The notes under the pieces: model-generated
The model's input: the letters and a program-made list of their open reading frames with translations, nothing else
Told to the model about the DNA's origin: nothing
The model's database searches: none
Made by a program: the position numbers and the translations under genes
In this document: piece after piece, positions 43,106 to 52,580 of the stretch
Numbering within the stretch: position 1 is the first letter of the stretch
Layout: the number at the start of each line of letters is the position of its first letter
Assembly: GCF_014217805.1 (NCBI RefSeq)
Contig: NZ_CP055156.1
Coordinates: 5,090,585 to 5,154,584 of the forward strand
DNA: 64,000 bases
Direction of reading: 5' to 3'
Source: Adhaeribacter swui
Lineage (GTDB): Bacteria; Bacteroidota; Bacteroidia; Cytophagales; Hymenobacteraceae

Positions 43106-45508
43106 TTAAGACCGGATTACCCGAAGCTGTTTTTTTAAAATATTCATGCGGGTATTGGCTTCTTCGATGCGTTGCTGGTACTCTTCGCGCAACTTTTCCG
43201 CATTTTTTGACCTGGCAAAAAACTCGATATTGGTTTTTAAAGTGCTTATATCGTTCTCCAGGCTACTGATTTCTTTCCGGATATTTTGTTCTTTTTGGTA
43301 TAGCTTATGGCTGGCATCCGGATGCTGGCGCAAACGATCGAGTTGCAATTGAAAAATTAAATCGTTCTTTCTTTCGTAACTCAGGTCGGGCACCGTATCC
43401 AGGTACTTTTGCAGCAAATCAAAAAAGCGCTCCTCTAATTTTGGATTGGCCCGGCCGCCGGCTTCATCAAAACTGCGCCATTCCGTTAAAAGGGTATTAA
43501 ACTCTTCTAAAGAACCAATGGTAGTAGCGGAGTGGCTCAGCCGGCTAGCTAACTTATCGTAATAAGCTATTTTCTCAGATGCGGCCCGCTCCTGCTCGGC
43601 CTCTTTCAGGCTTTGCTGATTTTGCTTCCGGTCGAAAAACTCATTGCACGCTGCCCGGAACCGGTTCCAGATTTTATCGGAGTACTTATCGGGCACCCGG
43701 CCAATGGTTTTCCATTTTTTCTGCAACTGAATTAAGCGTTCTTTGGTTTCGTCCCAATCGGTGCTGTCTTTTAATGCTTCGGCTTGCTCGCAGAGTTCGG
43801 TTTTATGCCGTAGGTTTTGCATTTTCTGCTCGTCGAGCTGTTTAAAAAACGCATTTTTATGCTGGTAAAAAGCTTTGTAGCTGCTCCAGAAACGCTTATT
43901 TACTTCATCGGCATTTTCTTTGGGCACTAAACCAATAGAATCCCACTGTTCTTTTATTTTCTGAATTTCATCGGTTTTATCGCGCCAATCGTTAATCCGG
44001 TCGGAGTTAAAAGTTTGGTAAGGCGCAATTACTTCCAGCACGTTTAATTTACGTTGCAAATTCTCCTGTTCCTGAGCTTTCCGTACGTTCAGGTATTCTT
44101 TTTTGCGTTCGTGAATTTTTTCAGAAGCTTGAATAAAACGCTCCCAAATAGCGTCGCGCGATTCGTTGGGTACCGGACCAATATTTTTCCATTCTTCGTG
44201 CAAATGCCGCAGCTCCTGCAACGAAGCGTTAATGGATGGGTTTTGCAATAAACTTTCGGCCCGTTCTACTAACTGCATTTTTTGCTGTAAGTTTTTCTTG
44301 CGGTCGAGTTCTTTTAATTCAAAAAAGATGCTCCGGTTATTGTAAAACTTATCCAGCAAGGCGTGATACGAGTTCCATAACTGCTGCGAGTCGGAAGTAG
44401 GTACGGCACCAATCGCTTTCCACTCACTCTGGATGGCTTTTAGTTTATCGGCGCTGTTTTTCGTTTCGGCCGCGTCTACCAGGTTGCGCAGTTGTTCGAG
44501 AAGCTCGTTTTTACGGTTTAAGTTTTTTTCTTTTTGCTCTTCTTCTTTCTTTAACTCGCGGTTGCGGTTATCGCGGAACTGCTGAAACCCTTTTTCAATT
44601 TCCTGGTTTTCGGGGCTGCTATGAAATTCAAAATCTTCGCTGTCGCCGCCGTCGGCAATAAACTTATCTAAAGCTTCGTGTTTTTCGGCAGCCAGGCGCA
44701 ATTCGTATTGCCGGTACATTTCAAAAATCTGCCGGGCATTTTTGCGCGGGTCCGAAGTTTTATAAGCTTTTATTAATTGCTTTTTTAGTTCGGGCACCGG
44801 TAAGGTGCTGTAATCTATTTCGGGAATGTAATCATCGGAATGTGCTTCATCCGGATGTTCCTGGTTTGCTTCTGCTGCATTGGCCTCGTCGGGGTTGCTA
44901 GCCAGAGTTTGTTGAGCAGCAGTTTGTTCCTGTTTCGGTATAATGCCGGCAGTGCTCATTTCCGGTGCGGCCGGATTTTCGTCCGTATTCGGGCTTTCGG
45001 CAGTTGCTTGGGCCGGAGCTTCGGTCGTCGACTCCGAAGCATTAGGCTCTACCGCATCCGAAATGGTTTCGGACATGGGTTCATCCGGGGCAATATCCTG
45101 GCTGCTGGTTAAATCGCCTTCAAAGCCCGATACCTCATCAGCTTGGTTCACTACGCTGCTTTCAATGGGTGGTAAAGCTGCATTTACGGTACCTTGCGGT
45201 GATGCCGGGCTATCGCTGGCTGCCGCAGAAGTATTTTCGCTTGCTCCAGCATCTCCGGCATTTTCGACCACCACATTATTAGCTGGTTTATCTGTACCGG
45301 TGGCCAGTTCGTCCTGAGGCACTACCGTTGGATCTGCTAATCCCGGACCGGGGTTACCGCCCATAGCTTGCGTTCCTTCTTCTTTCCGGGCGTTAATTTC
45401 GGCTAGCCTTTTTTCCAATACTTGCTGCAGATGATTGTCGGTTGCCGGTGCGCTTAAACCAGAAGTATTTTCGTTATCGGGCAGATTATTTTTTTCGTTA
45501 TCTAACAT
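43106..45508 (-). CDS. DUF349 repeat protein
   Basis: An 800-residue protein starting at the ATG at 45508 (MLDNEKNNLPDNE); the longer frame starts at a TTG. The first 230 residues are acidic and disordered, rich in Ala, Pro, Glu and Asp. Residues about 235-720 hold five DUF349 units, each with W-K-x-I-G-x-V-P followed by W-x-x-F/Y: WKAIGAVP, WKNIGPVP, WDSIGLVP, WKTIGRVP and a degenerate WRSFDEAG. A coiled coil closes the protein. No signal peptide. Function is unknown; it is one of the common DUF349 proteins of Bacteroidota. Confidence 0.9.
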   Translation of the reverse strand: MLDNEKNNLPDNENTSGLSAPATDNHLQQVLEKRLAEINARKEEGTQAMGGNPGPGLADPTVVPQDELATGTDKPANNVVVENAGDAGASENTSAAASDSPASPQGTVNAALPPIESSVVNQADEVSGFEGDLTSSQDIAPDEPMSETISDAVEPNASESTTEAPAQATAESPNTDENPAAPEMSTAGIIPKQEQTAAQQTLASNPDEANAAEANQEHPDEAHSDDYIPEIDYSTLPVPELKKQLIKAYKTSDPRKNARQIFEMYRQYELRLAAEKHEALDKFIADGGDSEDFEFHSSPENQEIEKGFQQFRDNRNRELKKEEEQKEKNLNRKNELLEQLRNLVDAAETKNSADKLKAIQSEWKAIGAVPTSDSQQLWNSYHALLDKFYNNRSIFFELKELDRKKNLQQKMQLVERAESLLQNPSINASLQELRHLHEEWKNIGPVPNESRDAIWERFIQASEKIHERKKEYLNVRKAQEQENLQRKLNVLEVIAPYQTFNSDRINDWRDKTDEIQKIKEQWDSIGLVPKENADEVNKRFWSSYKAFYQHKNAFFKQLDEQKMQNLRHKTELCEQAEALKDSTDWDETKERLIQLQKKWKTIGRVPDKYSDKIWNRFRAACNEFFDRKQNQQSLKEAEQERAASEKIAYYDKLASRLSHSATTIGSLEEFNTLLTEWRSFDEAGGRANPKLEERFFDLLQKYLDTVPDLSYERKNDLIFQLQLDRLRQHPDASHKLYQKEQNIRKEISSLENDISTLKTNIEFFARSKNAEKLREEYQQRIEEANTRMNILKKQLRVIRS

Positions 45509-45541
45509 GATGCATTTGCTTATGTACAAAGCCGGGTTGTA

Positions 45542-46093
45542 TTAATTTAGACTTGGGTCGATGGGGTAATTAGACAAAATTTTGTATTTACCTCCCATTT
45601 GTTTTAGTATATCGCGCCAAAGCGACTCTACATTTAAGTTAAATAAATTATCGGTTGCGGTATTATTTACAATCCAAACGTTATTTCTTATTTCATCTTC
45701 CAGTTGCGAGGCCGACCAACCCGAATATCCTAAAAAAAACCGGATATCGTCGGTATCTACAGCGCCGGAACTTAGTAAAACTTTTAACTGCTCAAAATCC
45801 CCGCCCCAGTATACGTTAGGCCCCAAAACAATAGATTCTTCCAGTTCTGGAATCTGATGAATATAATGTAAGGTATTATGCTCCATGGGGCCACCCAGGT
45901 GCAACTCCATATCAAAGTTTAAGTGCTCCAATTCGGGCACATCGCTTAGTTTTAGATTAGCCTTCCGGTTTAATACCAAACCAAAAGATCCTTCCGTATC
46001 GTGTTTACAAATAAGTACCACCGTGCGTTCAAAATTCGGATCCCCCAGAAAAGGCTCAGAAATTAAGATACTGCCACTTTTAACTTTCGCCAT
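45542..46093 (-). CDS. YqgE/AlgH family protein
   Basis: A 183-residue YqgE/AlgH protein. The family signature is at the N-terminus (GSILISEPFLGDPNFERTVV, then CKHDTEGSFGLVLNRK) with LHLGGPMEHNTLHYIH and FFLGYSGWSASQLEDEI further on. The molecular role is not firmly known. The DUF349 gene lies 33 bases downstream on the same strand, so both may be in one transcript. Confidence 0.94.
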   Translation of the reverse strand: MAKVKSGSILISEPFLGDPNFERTVVLICKHDTEGSFGLVLNRKANLKLSDVPELEHLNFDMELHLGGPMEHNTLHYIHQIPELEESIVLGPNVYWGGDFEQLKVLLSSGAVDTDDIRFFLGYSGWSASQLEDEIRNNVWIVNNTATDNLFNLNVESLWRDILKQMGGKYKILSNYPIDPSLN

Positions 46094-46370
46094 AATACTT
46101 GCTAGCTTCGGATTTTTTAAAATTAGGTAAATATCCTATCGCTTTACGTTATTCTGGGTTAATAGTAGTAGTATTTTAGAAAATAATCTACTTTATAAAA
46201 TTTATTTTCTCAGATTTGAAAAGTTATCTTCTTTTTTCCGGTATAATACCTATTTGTATTACGAAAAGAAGACAGAATTTAGCAAGCAAATTACAAAAAA
46301 TTAATAGGATATACGAAATTACCGCTAAAAATTTGTATTAAGTCTATTAAAAATATAATTTTTTAAATAT
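46094..46370. other. AT-rich divergent gap before pdxH
   Basis: 277 bases between divergent yqgE and pdxH. It presumably holds both promoters. It is very AT-rich with no recognised element. Confidence 0.4.
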
Positions 46371-47027
46371 ATGAATTCTAGTTTAAACCTGGCGGATATC
46401 CGGAAAAACTACGCACGGCAAGTACTCGACGAAAGCCTGGTAGCACCGAATCCCTTGGCACAATTTAATACCTGGTTGCAAGAAGCAATAGACGCCAATG
46501 TGCCGGAACCCACGGCCATGGTATTAGCTACCGCCAACCAGGCGGGGGTACCTTCGGCCAGGGTAGTGTTACTGAAAGGCGTACCGCCCGAGGGGTTTCT
46601 TTTTTTTACGAATTACCTAAGCCACAAAGGGCAAGATATGGCCAACAACCCAGCGGTGGCCCTTACTTTTTTCTGGCCCGAATTAGAGCGCCAGGTACGG
46701 GTAGAAGGTCAGGTAGTAAAAGCTCGGGATAAAGAATCGGATGAATATTTCTGGAGCCGCCCTTTGGGTAGCCAGATTGGAGCCTGGGCTAGTCCGCAAA
46801 GTAAAACCGTGAGCAACCGCGCAGAACTGGAAAAATTAAATGCGGAGTACGAACATAAATTTATTGGCCTAAATAAAATACCCCGGCCTGAACACTGGGG
46901 GGGTTACGTGGTACAACCCATCTTGGTAGAGTTTTGGCAAGGCCGGCCCAACCGGCTGCACGACCGCATTATTTACACTAAAAATCCGGATAACCTTAGT
47001 TGGCAAATTGGCCGGTTAGCTCCTTAA
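46371..47027 (+). CDS. pdxH: Pyridoxamine 5'-phosphate oxidase
   Basis: An FMN enzyme that oxidises pyridoxine or pyridoxamine 5'-phosphate to pyridoxal 5'-phosphate, the last step of vitamin B6 synthesis and salvage. 218 residues, the family length. Motifs include PTAMVLATANQAGVPSARVV and FFTNYLSHKGQDMANNPAVA at the FMN/substrate site, then RVEGQV, YFWSRPLGSQIGAWASPQS and the C-terminal HWGGYVVQP and EFWQGRPNRLHDR. The gene ends 54 bases before the DUF1015 gene on the same strand. Confidence 0.96.
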   Translation: MNSSLNLADIRKNYARQVLDESLVAPNPLAQFNTWLQEAIDANVPEPTAMVLATANQAGVPSARVVLLKGVPPEGFLFFTNYLSHKGQDMANNPAVALTFFWPELERQVRVEGQVVKARDKESDEYFWSRPLGSQIGAWASPQSKTVSNRAELEKLNAEYEHKFIGLNKIPRPEHWGGYVVQPILVEFWQGRPNRLHDRIIYTKNPDNLSWQIGRLAP

Positions 47028-47081
47028 ATCAATCTTTAAAATTTAAATTTTTTAAAATTTCTTCTACTTAAACCCAAAACT

Positions 47082-48380
47082 TTGGCCGAAATAATTCCGC
47101 TCCGGGGTTGGCGATACAACCAGGAACTGAGCAAAAACATACAGGATTTAACTTCTCCCCTTTTTGATGTGGTTTCGGTAAAACAACGGGAAGCTTTGTA
47201 CCAAAATCCTTTTAACAGCATCCACCTATCGGTACCGCAAGGCATTGATCCGGCTCAGGAAGCAGCCGAACGCTTACAAAACTGGAAAACCGAAGGCATT
47301 TTGCGGCAAGATTACTTACCTGGCATTTACGTGTATTATCAGTATTTCCGGTTGCCGGGCTCCGACCAGGAATATTGCCGGAAGGGTTTTATGTGCCACA
47401 TGCGGGCTTACGACTGGTCCGAAAAAGTTTTGCTCCGCCACGAAAACACCCTGCCGGCTTCGGTAAACGACCGCATTGCTTTGCTGGCAGCTACCCAAAT
47501 GCAGGTAAGCCCCACGCATGGTTTATACACCGATCCGGATTTTATGCTGGAGAAGTACATGGACGAAGCCATACAAGCGCCGCTGCACGAATCAGAAGAT
47601 TACCAGGGCGTGCGCGATGTGGTAGCCGTGATTCAAGACGCCCGGATAATTAAAGAATTTGTTAATACTTTAAAAGATAAACCGGTTTTGCTGGCCGATG
47701 GACACCACCGGTACGAGGGATCGTTGCAATACCGTAAGAGCCAGATGGCGGGCAACCAAAACCACACCGGCCAGGAGCCTTATAATTACCATTTTATTTA
47801 TTTAACCAATACCGAGGCTTGTGCTGTGCGCATATTACCCACGCACCGGCTGGTAACCCAAATTTCCTTATCCAGCGAAGAATTTTTAAAAAATTTGGCT
47901 ATTTACTTTACATTAACCGAGCTTTCGGATCCTTATGATTTAAACGAAATTATCGTGGGCAAACCGTGGGCTTTTGGCATGTATTTATACGGCAAGCCTT
48001 ACAAAATACGGCTAAAACCCGAGGTACACGCGCAAATTAACTGGCAACTGCCAGATGTAGTAAAAGCCTTGGATTTAACGGTTCTGCATTATTTTGTTTT
48101 TGAAAAAATCCTGGGCATTGCCCAGGAAGCCCAACGCTATTCCGAGCAGATTCAATACATTCGTAATTTTGCCGAATGCCTGGCCCGGGTAGATCATGGC
48201 GAAGCTGCCGTGGCTTTTATTACCAATGCGGTAACCATGGAGCAAGTAAAAACCGTTTGTTATAGCGGCGCCTTAATGCCCCAAAAATCAACTTTTTTTT
48301 ACCCTAAAGTTATTTCGGGCTTTGTATTTAGTTCAATCAAACAAAATGAATTTTACCTCGAAAATAGTGCTTGCTTCTAA
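47082..48380 (+). CDS. DUF1015 family protein
   Basis: A 432-residue DUF1015 protein. The start is a TTG (47082) giving MAEIIPLRGWRYNQELSKNI, which matches the conserved family start, so it is accepted although not ATG. Typical features are LTSPLFDVVSVKQREALYQN, LADGHHRYEGSLQYR and LTNTEACAVRILPTHRLV. A hydrolase-like role is suspected from the DGHHR motif but is not established. It overlaps the Maf gene by 35 bases, so the two are probably coupled. Confidence 0.9.
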   Translation: MAEIIPLRGWRYNQELSKNIQDLTSPLFDVVSVKQREALYQNPFNSIHLSVPQGIDPAQEAAERLQNWKTEGILRQDYLPGIYVYYQYFRLPGSDQEYCRKGFMCHMRAYDWSEKVLLRHENTLPASVNDRIALLAATQMQVSPTHGLYTDPDFMLEKYMDEAIQAPLHESEDYQGVRDVVAVIQDARIIKEFVNTLKDKPVLLADGHHRYEGSLQYRKSQMAGNQNHTGQEPYNYHFIYLTNTEACAVRILPTHRLVTQISLSSEEFLKNLAIYFTLTELSDPYDLNEIIVGKPWAFGMYLYGKPYKIRLKPEVHAQINWQLPDVVKALDLTVLHYFVFEKILGIAQEAQRYSEQIQYIRNFAECLARVDHGEAAVAFITNAVTMEQVKTVCYSGALMPQKSTFFYPKVISGFVFSSIKQNEFYLENSACF

Positions 48381-48915
48381 CTCGCCCCGGCGGCACGAAT
48401 TATTAAAGAATCTAGGTTTAGATTTTTCGGTTCGCGTGAAAGACGTGGAAGAATCTTTTCCGGATTATTTAAAACGTGCAGAAATTGCCGAGTACCTGGC
48501 CAGCAAAAAAGCCGATGCGTACCTCCCGGATTTACAAGCGCAAGAAGTATTAATTACCGCCGATACCATTGTGTGTCTGGGAGACATGGTATTAAATAAA
48601 CCTGCGGATGCATCGGAGGCGTATGCCATGTTGCAAGAGCTTTCCGGCAAAATGCACGAAGTATTTACCGGTGTTTGCTTACTATCTAGTACCAAAAAAG
48701 TAATATTGCACGATGTAACACGGGTATTTTTTAAAAATCTAACCCAGCAGGAAATCACCTGGTACGTACAAACCCAAAAACCTTTTGACAAGGCCGGGGC
48801 TTACGGCGCCCAGGATTGGATTGGCATGGTGGCCATTGAGCGCTTAGAAGGTTCTTTTTACAACGTAATGGGCTTACCGGTTCATAAATTATACACCGCT
48901 TTACAAAATTTTTAA
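48346..48915 (+). CDS. Maf-like nucleoside triphosphate pyrophosphatase
   Basis: A Maf protein of 189 residues from the ATG at 48346 (MNFTSKIVLASNSPRR); a start 24 bases upstream is less likely. It hydrolyses dTTP/UTP or modified nucleotides to monophosphates and acts as a housekeeping enzyme. Motifs are LASNSPRRHELLKNLGL, ITADTIVCLGDMVLNKP and FDKAGAYGAQDWIG, then the family end VMGLPVHKLY. The start lies inside the end of the DUF1015 gene (35-base overlap). Confidence 0.92.
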   Translation: MNFTSKIVLASNSPRRHELLKNLGLDFSVRVKDVEESFPDYLKRAEIAEYLASKKADAYLPDLQAQEVLITADTIVCLGDMVLNKPADASEAYAMLQELSGKMHEVFTGVCLLSSTKKVILHDVTRVFFKNLTQQEITWYVQTQKPFDKAGAYGAQDWIGMVAIERLEGSFYNVMGLPVHKLYTALQNF

Positions 48916-48984
48916 ATTTTTGTTTTACCAGAAACAGGGCATATCCTAAGATTTTACTTACTATATTATATATAAATAAAAATT

Positions 48985-49956
48985 ATGGAATACAGAAGAT
49001 TTGGTCGCACCAACTGGCAGGTCAGCGAAATTGGCTACGGCATGTGGGGCTTAGCCGGCTGGACGGGGTCCGACGACGATGAATCAAATAAATCGCTGGA
49101 TTTATCCGTAGAACGCGGTTGTAATTTTTTCGATACAGCCTGGGGCTACGGCTCCGGCAGAAGCGAACAAATTTTAGGCAGTTTACAAAAAAGGTACCCG
49201 GACAAGAAGTTGTACCTGGCTACTAAAATTCCGCCGAAAAACTTTCAATGGCCCTCTAACCGCCAATCTAAACTGGAAGATTGTTTTCCCTACGACCACA
49301 TTGTGGAGTACACCGAGAAAAGTTTAAAAAACTTAAATGTAGAAACTATTGATTTGCAACAGTTTCACGTGTGGGAAGATGCTTGGGCCGAGGATGAACG
49401 CTGGCAACGGGCCGTGGAAGATTTAAAAAAAGCCGGTAAAATTCAGGCCATGGGCGTAAGTGTAAATCGCTGGGAACCTAACAACGTACTAAATACACTG
49501 CACACCGGTTTAATTGAAGCGGTACAGGTAATTTATAATATTTTTGATCAGGCGCCGGAAGATCAATTATTCCCGTTATGCGAAAAGTTAGACGTGGGTA
49601 TTATTGCCCGGGTGCCTTTTGATGAAGGAACTTTAACCGGAACCTTTACGAAAGAAACTACTTTCCCGAAAGATGATTGGCGAAGCACTTATTTTGTACC
49701 GGAAAATTTAATTTCCAGCGTGGAGCACGCCGATGCGTTAAAACCTTTGCTACCGGCCGGCATGAGCATGCCCGAAATGGCTTTGCGTTTTATTCTAAGT
49801 AATCCGCAGGTGGGCACCGTAATTCCGGGAATGCGCAAAGTTAACCACGCTGAAGCTAACCTGAAAGCCAGCGACGGCCAAGGCTTGCCGCAAGATTTAC
49901 TTCATCAGCTAAAACAACACCGCTGGGACCGCGAACCCACCGCCTGGTCGCAATAG
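48985..49956 (+). CDS. Aldo/keto reductase
   Basis: A 323-residue TIM-barrel NADPH oxidoreductase of the AKR family. Catalytic Asp and Tyr lie in NFFDTAWGYGSGRSEQ, Lys in LYLATKIPP and His in QQFHVWEDAW. The C-terminal cofactor region shows NPQVGTVIPGMRK. The opening MEYRRFGRTNWQVSEIGYG is typical of the YhdN/AKR11-12 type. It is downstream of Maf by 69 bases and followed by the octamer repeat and a hairpin. The substrate is unknown. Confidence 0.93.
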   Translation: MEYRRFGRTNWQVSEIGYGMWGLAGWTGSDDDESNKSLDLSVERGCNFFDTAWGYGSGRSEQILGSLQKRYPDKKLYLATKIPPKNFQWPSNRQSKLEDCFPYDHIVEYTEKSLKNLNVETIDLQQFHVWEDAWAEDERWQRAVEDLKKAGKIQAMGVSVNRWEPNNVLNTLHTGLIEAVQVIYNIFDQAPEDQLFPLCEKLDVGIIARVPFDEGTLTGTFTKETTFPKDDWRSTYFVPENLISSVEHADALKPLLPAGMSMPEMALRFILSNPQVGTVIPGMRKVNHAEANLKASDGQGLPQDLLHQLKQHRWDREPTAWSQ

Positions 49957-49962
49957 TAGTGA

Positions 49963-50010
49963 GTTGAAAAGTTGAAAAGTTTGAAGGTTGGAAAGTTGGA
50001 AAGTTTTGAT
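49963..50010. repeat. Tandem 8-bp repeat, six units
   Basis: Six head-to-tail octamers: GTTGAAAA, GTTGAAAA, GTTTGAAG, GTTGGAAA, GTTGGAAA, GTTTTGAT. The copies are imperfect. It lies 6 bases beyond the stop of the aldo/keto reductase gene and directly before a hairpin at 50022. It is outside any gene. Confidence 0.8.
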
Positions 50011-50021
50011 TTAGGTTATTT

Positions 50022-50059
50022 TGCAAGAATCTAACTGACCGGTTAGTTAGATTCTTGCA
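50022..50059 (+). terminator. Hairpin after the octamer repeat
   Basis: A 15-base perfect stem, TGCAAGAATCTAACT (50022-50036) with AGTTAGATTCTTGCA (50045-50059), and an 8-base loop. It lacks a strong T run, so termination is probable but not certain. Confidence 0.65.
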
Positions 50060-50090
50060 TTTAACTATTCTCCAACTCTCCTATCTACCG

Positions 50091-50169
50091 CCAGCTTGTA
50101 GCTGGTTGATACTAATAAGCGGAAGTTTTTAACTTACGGCCAGATGAAAACTGGCTAATATTTTCCGCT
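50091..50169. other. Nested inverted repeats between convergent genes
   Basis: CCAGCT-TGT-AGCTGG (50091-50105) is followed by AGCGGAA (50118-50124) pairing with TTCCGCT (50163-50169) around an inner GCCAG (50139-50143)/CTGGC (50151-50155). It could be a structured RNA or a palindromic intergenic repeat. The rest of the 326-base gap 49957-50282 holds no gene. Confidence 0.3.
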
Positions 50170-50282
50170 CCCTTTACATTGCATGAAGCTGGAAGCAGGT
50201 AAAACGCTAATTTTTTAACTGTTTACCTTATTTTATCTCTTCAAAAACTCACCTTTCAGGCGCTTGCTAGTTAGGTTAAGAA

Positions 50283-51062
50283 TTACTCATTCAAATTCCA
50301 GTTATAAGGCAACGAACTTACCCGGGCATCCGGGTTTATTTTAATTGTAGAATATTGGTTGAGGTAAGCAATTAAAGATTTTTCGCGGGTGAAATCACCC
50401 TTAAACCAGCTAAATATTTTTGAAATCTGAACCTGATTGGTTTGTATTTTATTGCGGAAAGGATCATTGATAAAAATTTCGGCCTGATTGTTTAGCTGCG
50501 TATCTATATTAGCGGCGGTATACGCCTCACGTCGTAATTTGGGGCAGGATTGAGACGCGCACACAATTGCAAAATGAATGCGGGGTTCGGTAAAATCTTT
50601 TCTTAAAATACCATGCTCTATTTTGTTAAGGGTAAATGATTTATCCCCAATTTTAATAAAAGAAATATCCCAAACGGTATTCACAAAGGGGATGGCTAAT
50701 TTATTACCAATATTTTTTATACTTTTTACGGGATAATGGCGCAACACTAGTTTCAAGGTAAACCCATTATAAGCATTTATCCAGTAAGCCAGTTTTTCGT
50801 TGGTGGTCCAGTTAGGCCCCGGCGGATTTTGAGAAAGTAATTGCAGGTATTGATTTAAAGAAGCACTATCCTGGAGCAAACCCCGGTAATTTACCCGGCC
50901 ATGTTCGTCTACGTATTTTTGTAATAAACTGGTAAATAGTGCATGCGAAACCGGTTGGCTGTTGGTATTAAAGGTACTTTGCGGCTTAGAATCGCCAGAG
51001 GCAGTACATCCGGTTAAAAACAGAAAAGCCAGTAACAAAAGCAAATAAAATAATAACTGCAT
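50283..51062 (-). CDS. DUF547 lipoprotein
   Basis: A 259-residue protein from the ATG at 51062 (MQLLFYLLLLLAFLFLTGC); the longer frame starts at a TTG. The lipobox LTGC places the lipid on Cys19. The mature part is a DUF547 domain: LAYWINAYNGFTLKLVLRHY, FTLNKIEHGILRKDF, IHFAIVCASQSCPKLRREAY. Function is unknown; the conserved Cys/His residues (SCPKLR) suggest a papain-like or transglutaminase-like site, but this is inference. Monocistronic, convergent with the aldo/keto reductase. Confidence 0.88.
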   Translation of the reverse strand: MQLLFYLLLLLAFLFLTGCTASGDSKPQSTFNTNSQPVSHALFTSLLQKYVDEHGRVNYRGLLQDSASLNQYLQLLSQNPPGPNWTTNEKLAYWINAYNGFTLKLVLRHYPVKSIKNIGNKLAIPFVNTVWDISFIKIGDKSFTLNKIEHGILRKDFTEPRIHFAIVCASQSCPKLRREAYTAANIDTQLNNQAEIFINDPFRNKIQTNQVQISKIFSWFKGDFTREKSLIAYLNQYSTIKINPDARVSSLPYNWNLNE

Positions 51063-51212
51063 GAACGAATAATTGGCCAATCTGGGCGATAAAAGTAACA
51101 ACTCCGGTAAGAACAGCTAGAAAATAAAATTTTTTAAAAATTCGGATTTACGTAAATGCTGTGAAGCGTAATAAATCCGTATTATATTATTTGCTATAAG
51201 TATTTTATATAT

Positions 51213-52175
51213 TTATAATTCACTTAAAACTTTATCTACCCAGCCCTTGCCCCAATCAGCAATTTCTTGTTCGCTCCAGATTTCCGGAAAGAAAATGCGC
51301 TTTTGAAATTTAGGCGGTAAGTATTGTTGCCAGTTCGTACCGCCGGTGGCCGCTATGCTCCCTTTCTCGCTTTGTAAATAACGTACCGCCGATTTGTAAT
51401 GCATCAAGGGCCAGTTTACGTTTACGTTGCTATCCAGTTCTTTTAGTTGCCGGATTAACTTGGGGTTTTGCTGATCGGCTTCGGGTAATCGTTTAACCAC
51501 GGCCCATACGTTTTTGTTTTTATAATCCAGCGCCAGTTTTAATAAGGTCTCCGTGTATTTTGCTTCGAACTGCAATAAGGTTAAGGTTTTGGTACCGGAA
51601 CCCAACTCAGTAGCACCTTCTTTCCAGTAAATACAACCCATCATTTCGTCCTGGCTGGCAGCCAGGCCCAAGGCTTTGCGTTTTTCTTTATCTACCAGGT
51701 TTTGCAAATCGGTGGAGCAAATTTCAATCATCCGGAACTGCACCGATTGAAAGCCGCTGGCCGGCATTAACGCCATCCGGAACTGCAGAAACTGGTTCGG
51801 ATCCATGCCATCTACCATTACATCAAACGAATCAATTAAATTTTCGAAGTAGCGATTGATTCGTTTTAAACGTTGTATTAACTCCGGAAGGGCATCGGCC
51901 GGCAAATTGCCAATTTGTTCGTACTCGTTCAAGCAAAGCTTGAAGTACAACTCCGTAATTTGGTGATAAAGAATAAATATCTTTTCGTCCGGAATAGTTG
52001 TACGTGGCGTTTGCAGGCTTAACAAGGTATCCAGATGAATGTAATCCCAATAATTTAAAAAATCAGAATGATAGAGCCCTTCCAGGTAAGCGGCTAAATC
52101 CTGACCCAAGGCGGCATACTTTTCTTCTAATTTTTTTAGCTGCTCCAGTACTTTGGGTTCAAAATGAATGCTCAT
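51213..52175 (-). CDS. Tryptophan 2,3-dioxygenase family protein
   Basis: A 320-residue heme protein of the TDO superfamily. Helical throughout, with the signature YHQITELYFKLCLNEYEQI near residue 70, PASGFQSVQFRMIEICSTD in the middle and SIAATGGTNWQQYLPP near the end. The histidine in HQITELYF and the one in NVNWPLMHYKSAVRYLQSEK are heme-ligand candidates. Canonical TDO opens the indole ring of tryptophan for NAD or catabolism. This subfamily is somewhat distant (TGGTNWQ rather than TGGSSGYHYL), so the substrate may differ. Alone on the minus strand. Confidence 0.82.
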   Translation of the reverse strand: MSIHFEPKVLEQLKKLEEKYAALGQDLAAYLEGLYHSDFLNYWDYIHLDTLLSLQTPRTTIPDEKIFILYHQITELYFKLCLNEYEQIGNLPADALPELIQRLKRINRYFENLIDSFDVMVDGMDPNQFLQFRMALMPASGFQSVQFRMIEICSTDLQNLVDKEKRKALGLAASQDEMMGCIYWKEGATELGSGTKTLTLLQFEAKYTETLLKLALDYKNKNVWAVVKRLPEADQQNPKLIRQLKELDSNVNVNWPLMHYKSAVRYLQSEKGSIAATGGTNWQQYLPPKFQKRIFFPEIWSEQEIADWGKGWVDKVLSEL

Positions 52176-52580
52176 GTAAAAATCAGAGGTTGTGAATCCG
52201 TAAACTTAAGGCAAAATTTTTAATCTCCGGTTAAAGCGGGCAACCATAATAAAATAATTTGCATCTGCTTCTTTATTTCCGGTTCTAACGCTTGAAGTTT
52301 AAACTATTTGGGCTGGCATGCGCCTCACTTTCTCCTGGTTTATCTATACCGGGCATATTCCGGCCTCTGCTACTGCTTACTTGCAGATACGTTAGGCCCT
52401 TAAAATTTTAAAAAAGCGAGACGCTGAAAACCGGCTAATAATCCATCTGCATTATACAACTGGTTTACCCGGAAGTTGGGCCACCTGTCTCGGAAGCTAA
52501 ATAAAAATCTGGAAATCTTTATTAATTGCTGGTAAACACTAAATTTGATGCGCTAAATGCACCCAAACGTTATTTACTAG
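52176..52580. other. Gene-free divergent gap, 405 bases
   Basis: Between the divergent TDO-like and sdaAB-like genes. It contains a short A/T motif (52400-52418) and no ORF. A piece near 52427 (GAAAACCGGCTAATAAT) is like 50146-50162 (GAAAACTGGCTAATATT), possibly a diverged intergenic repeat. Confidence 0.35.
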
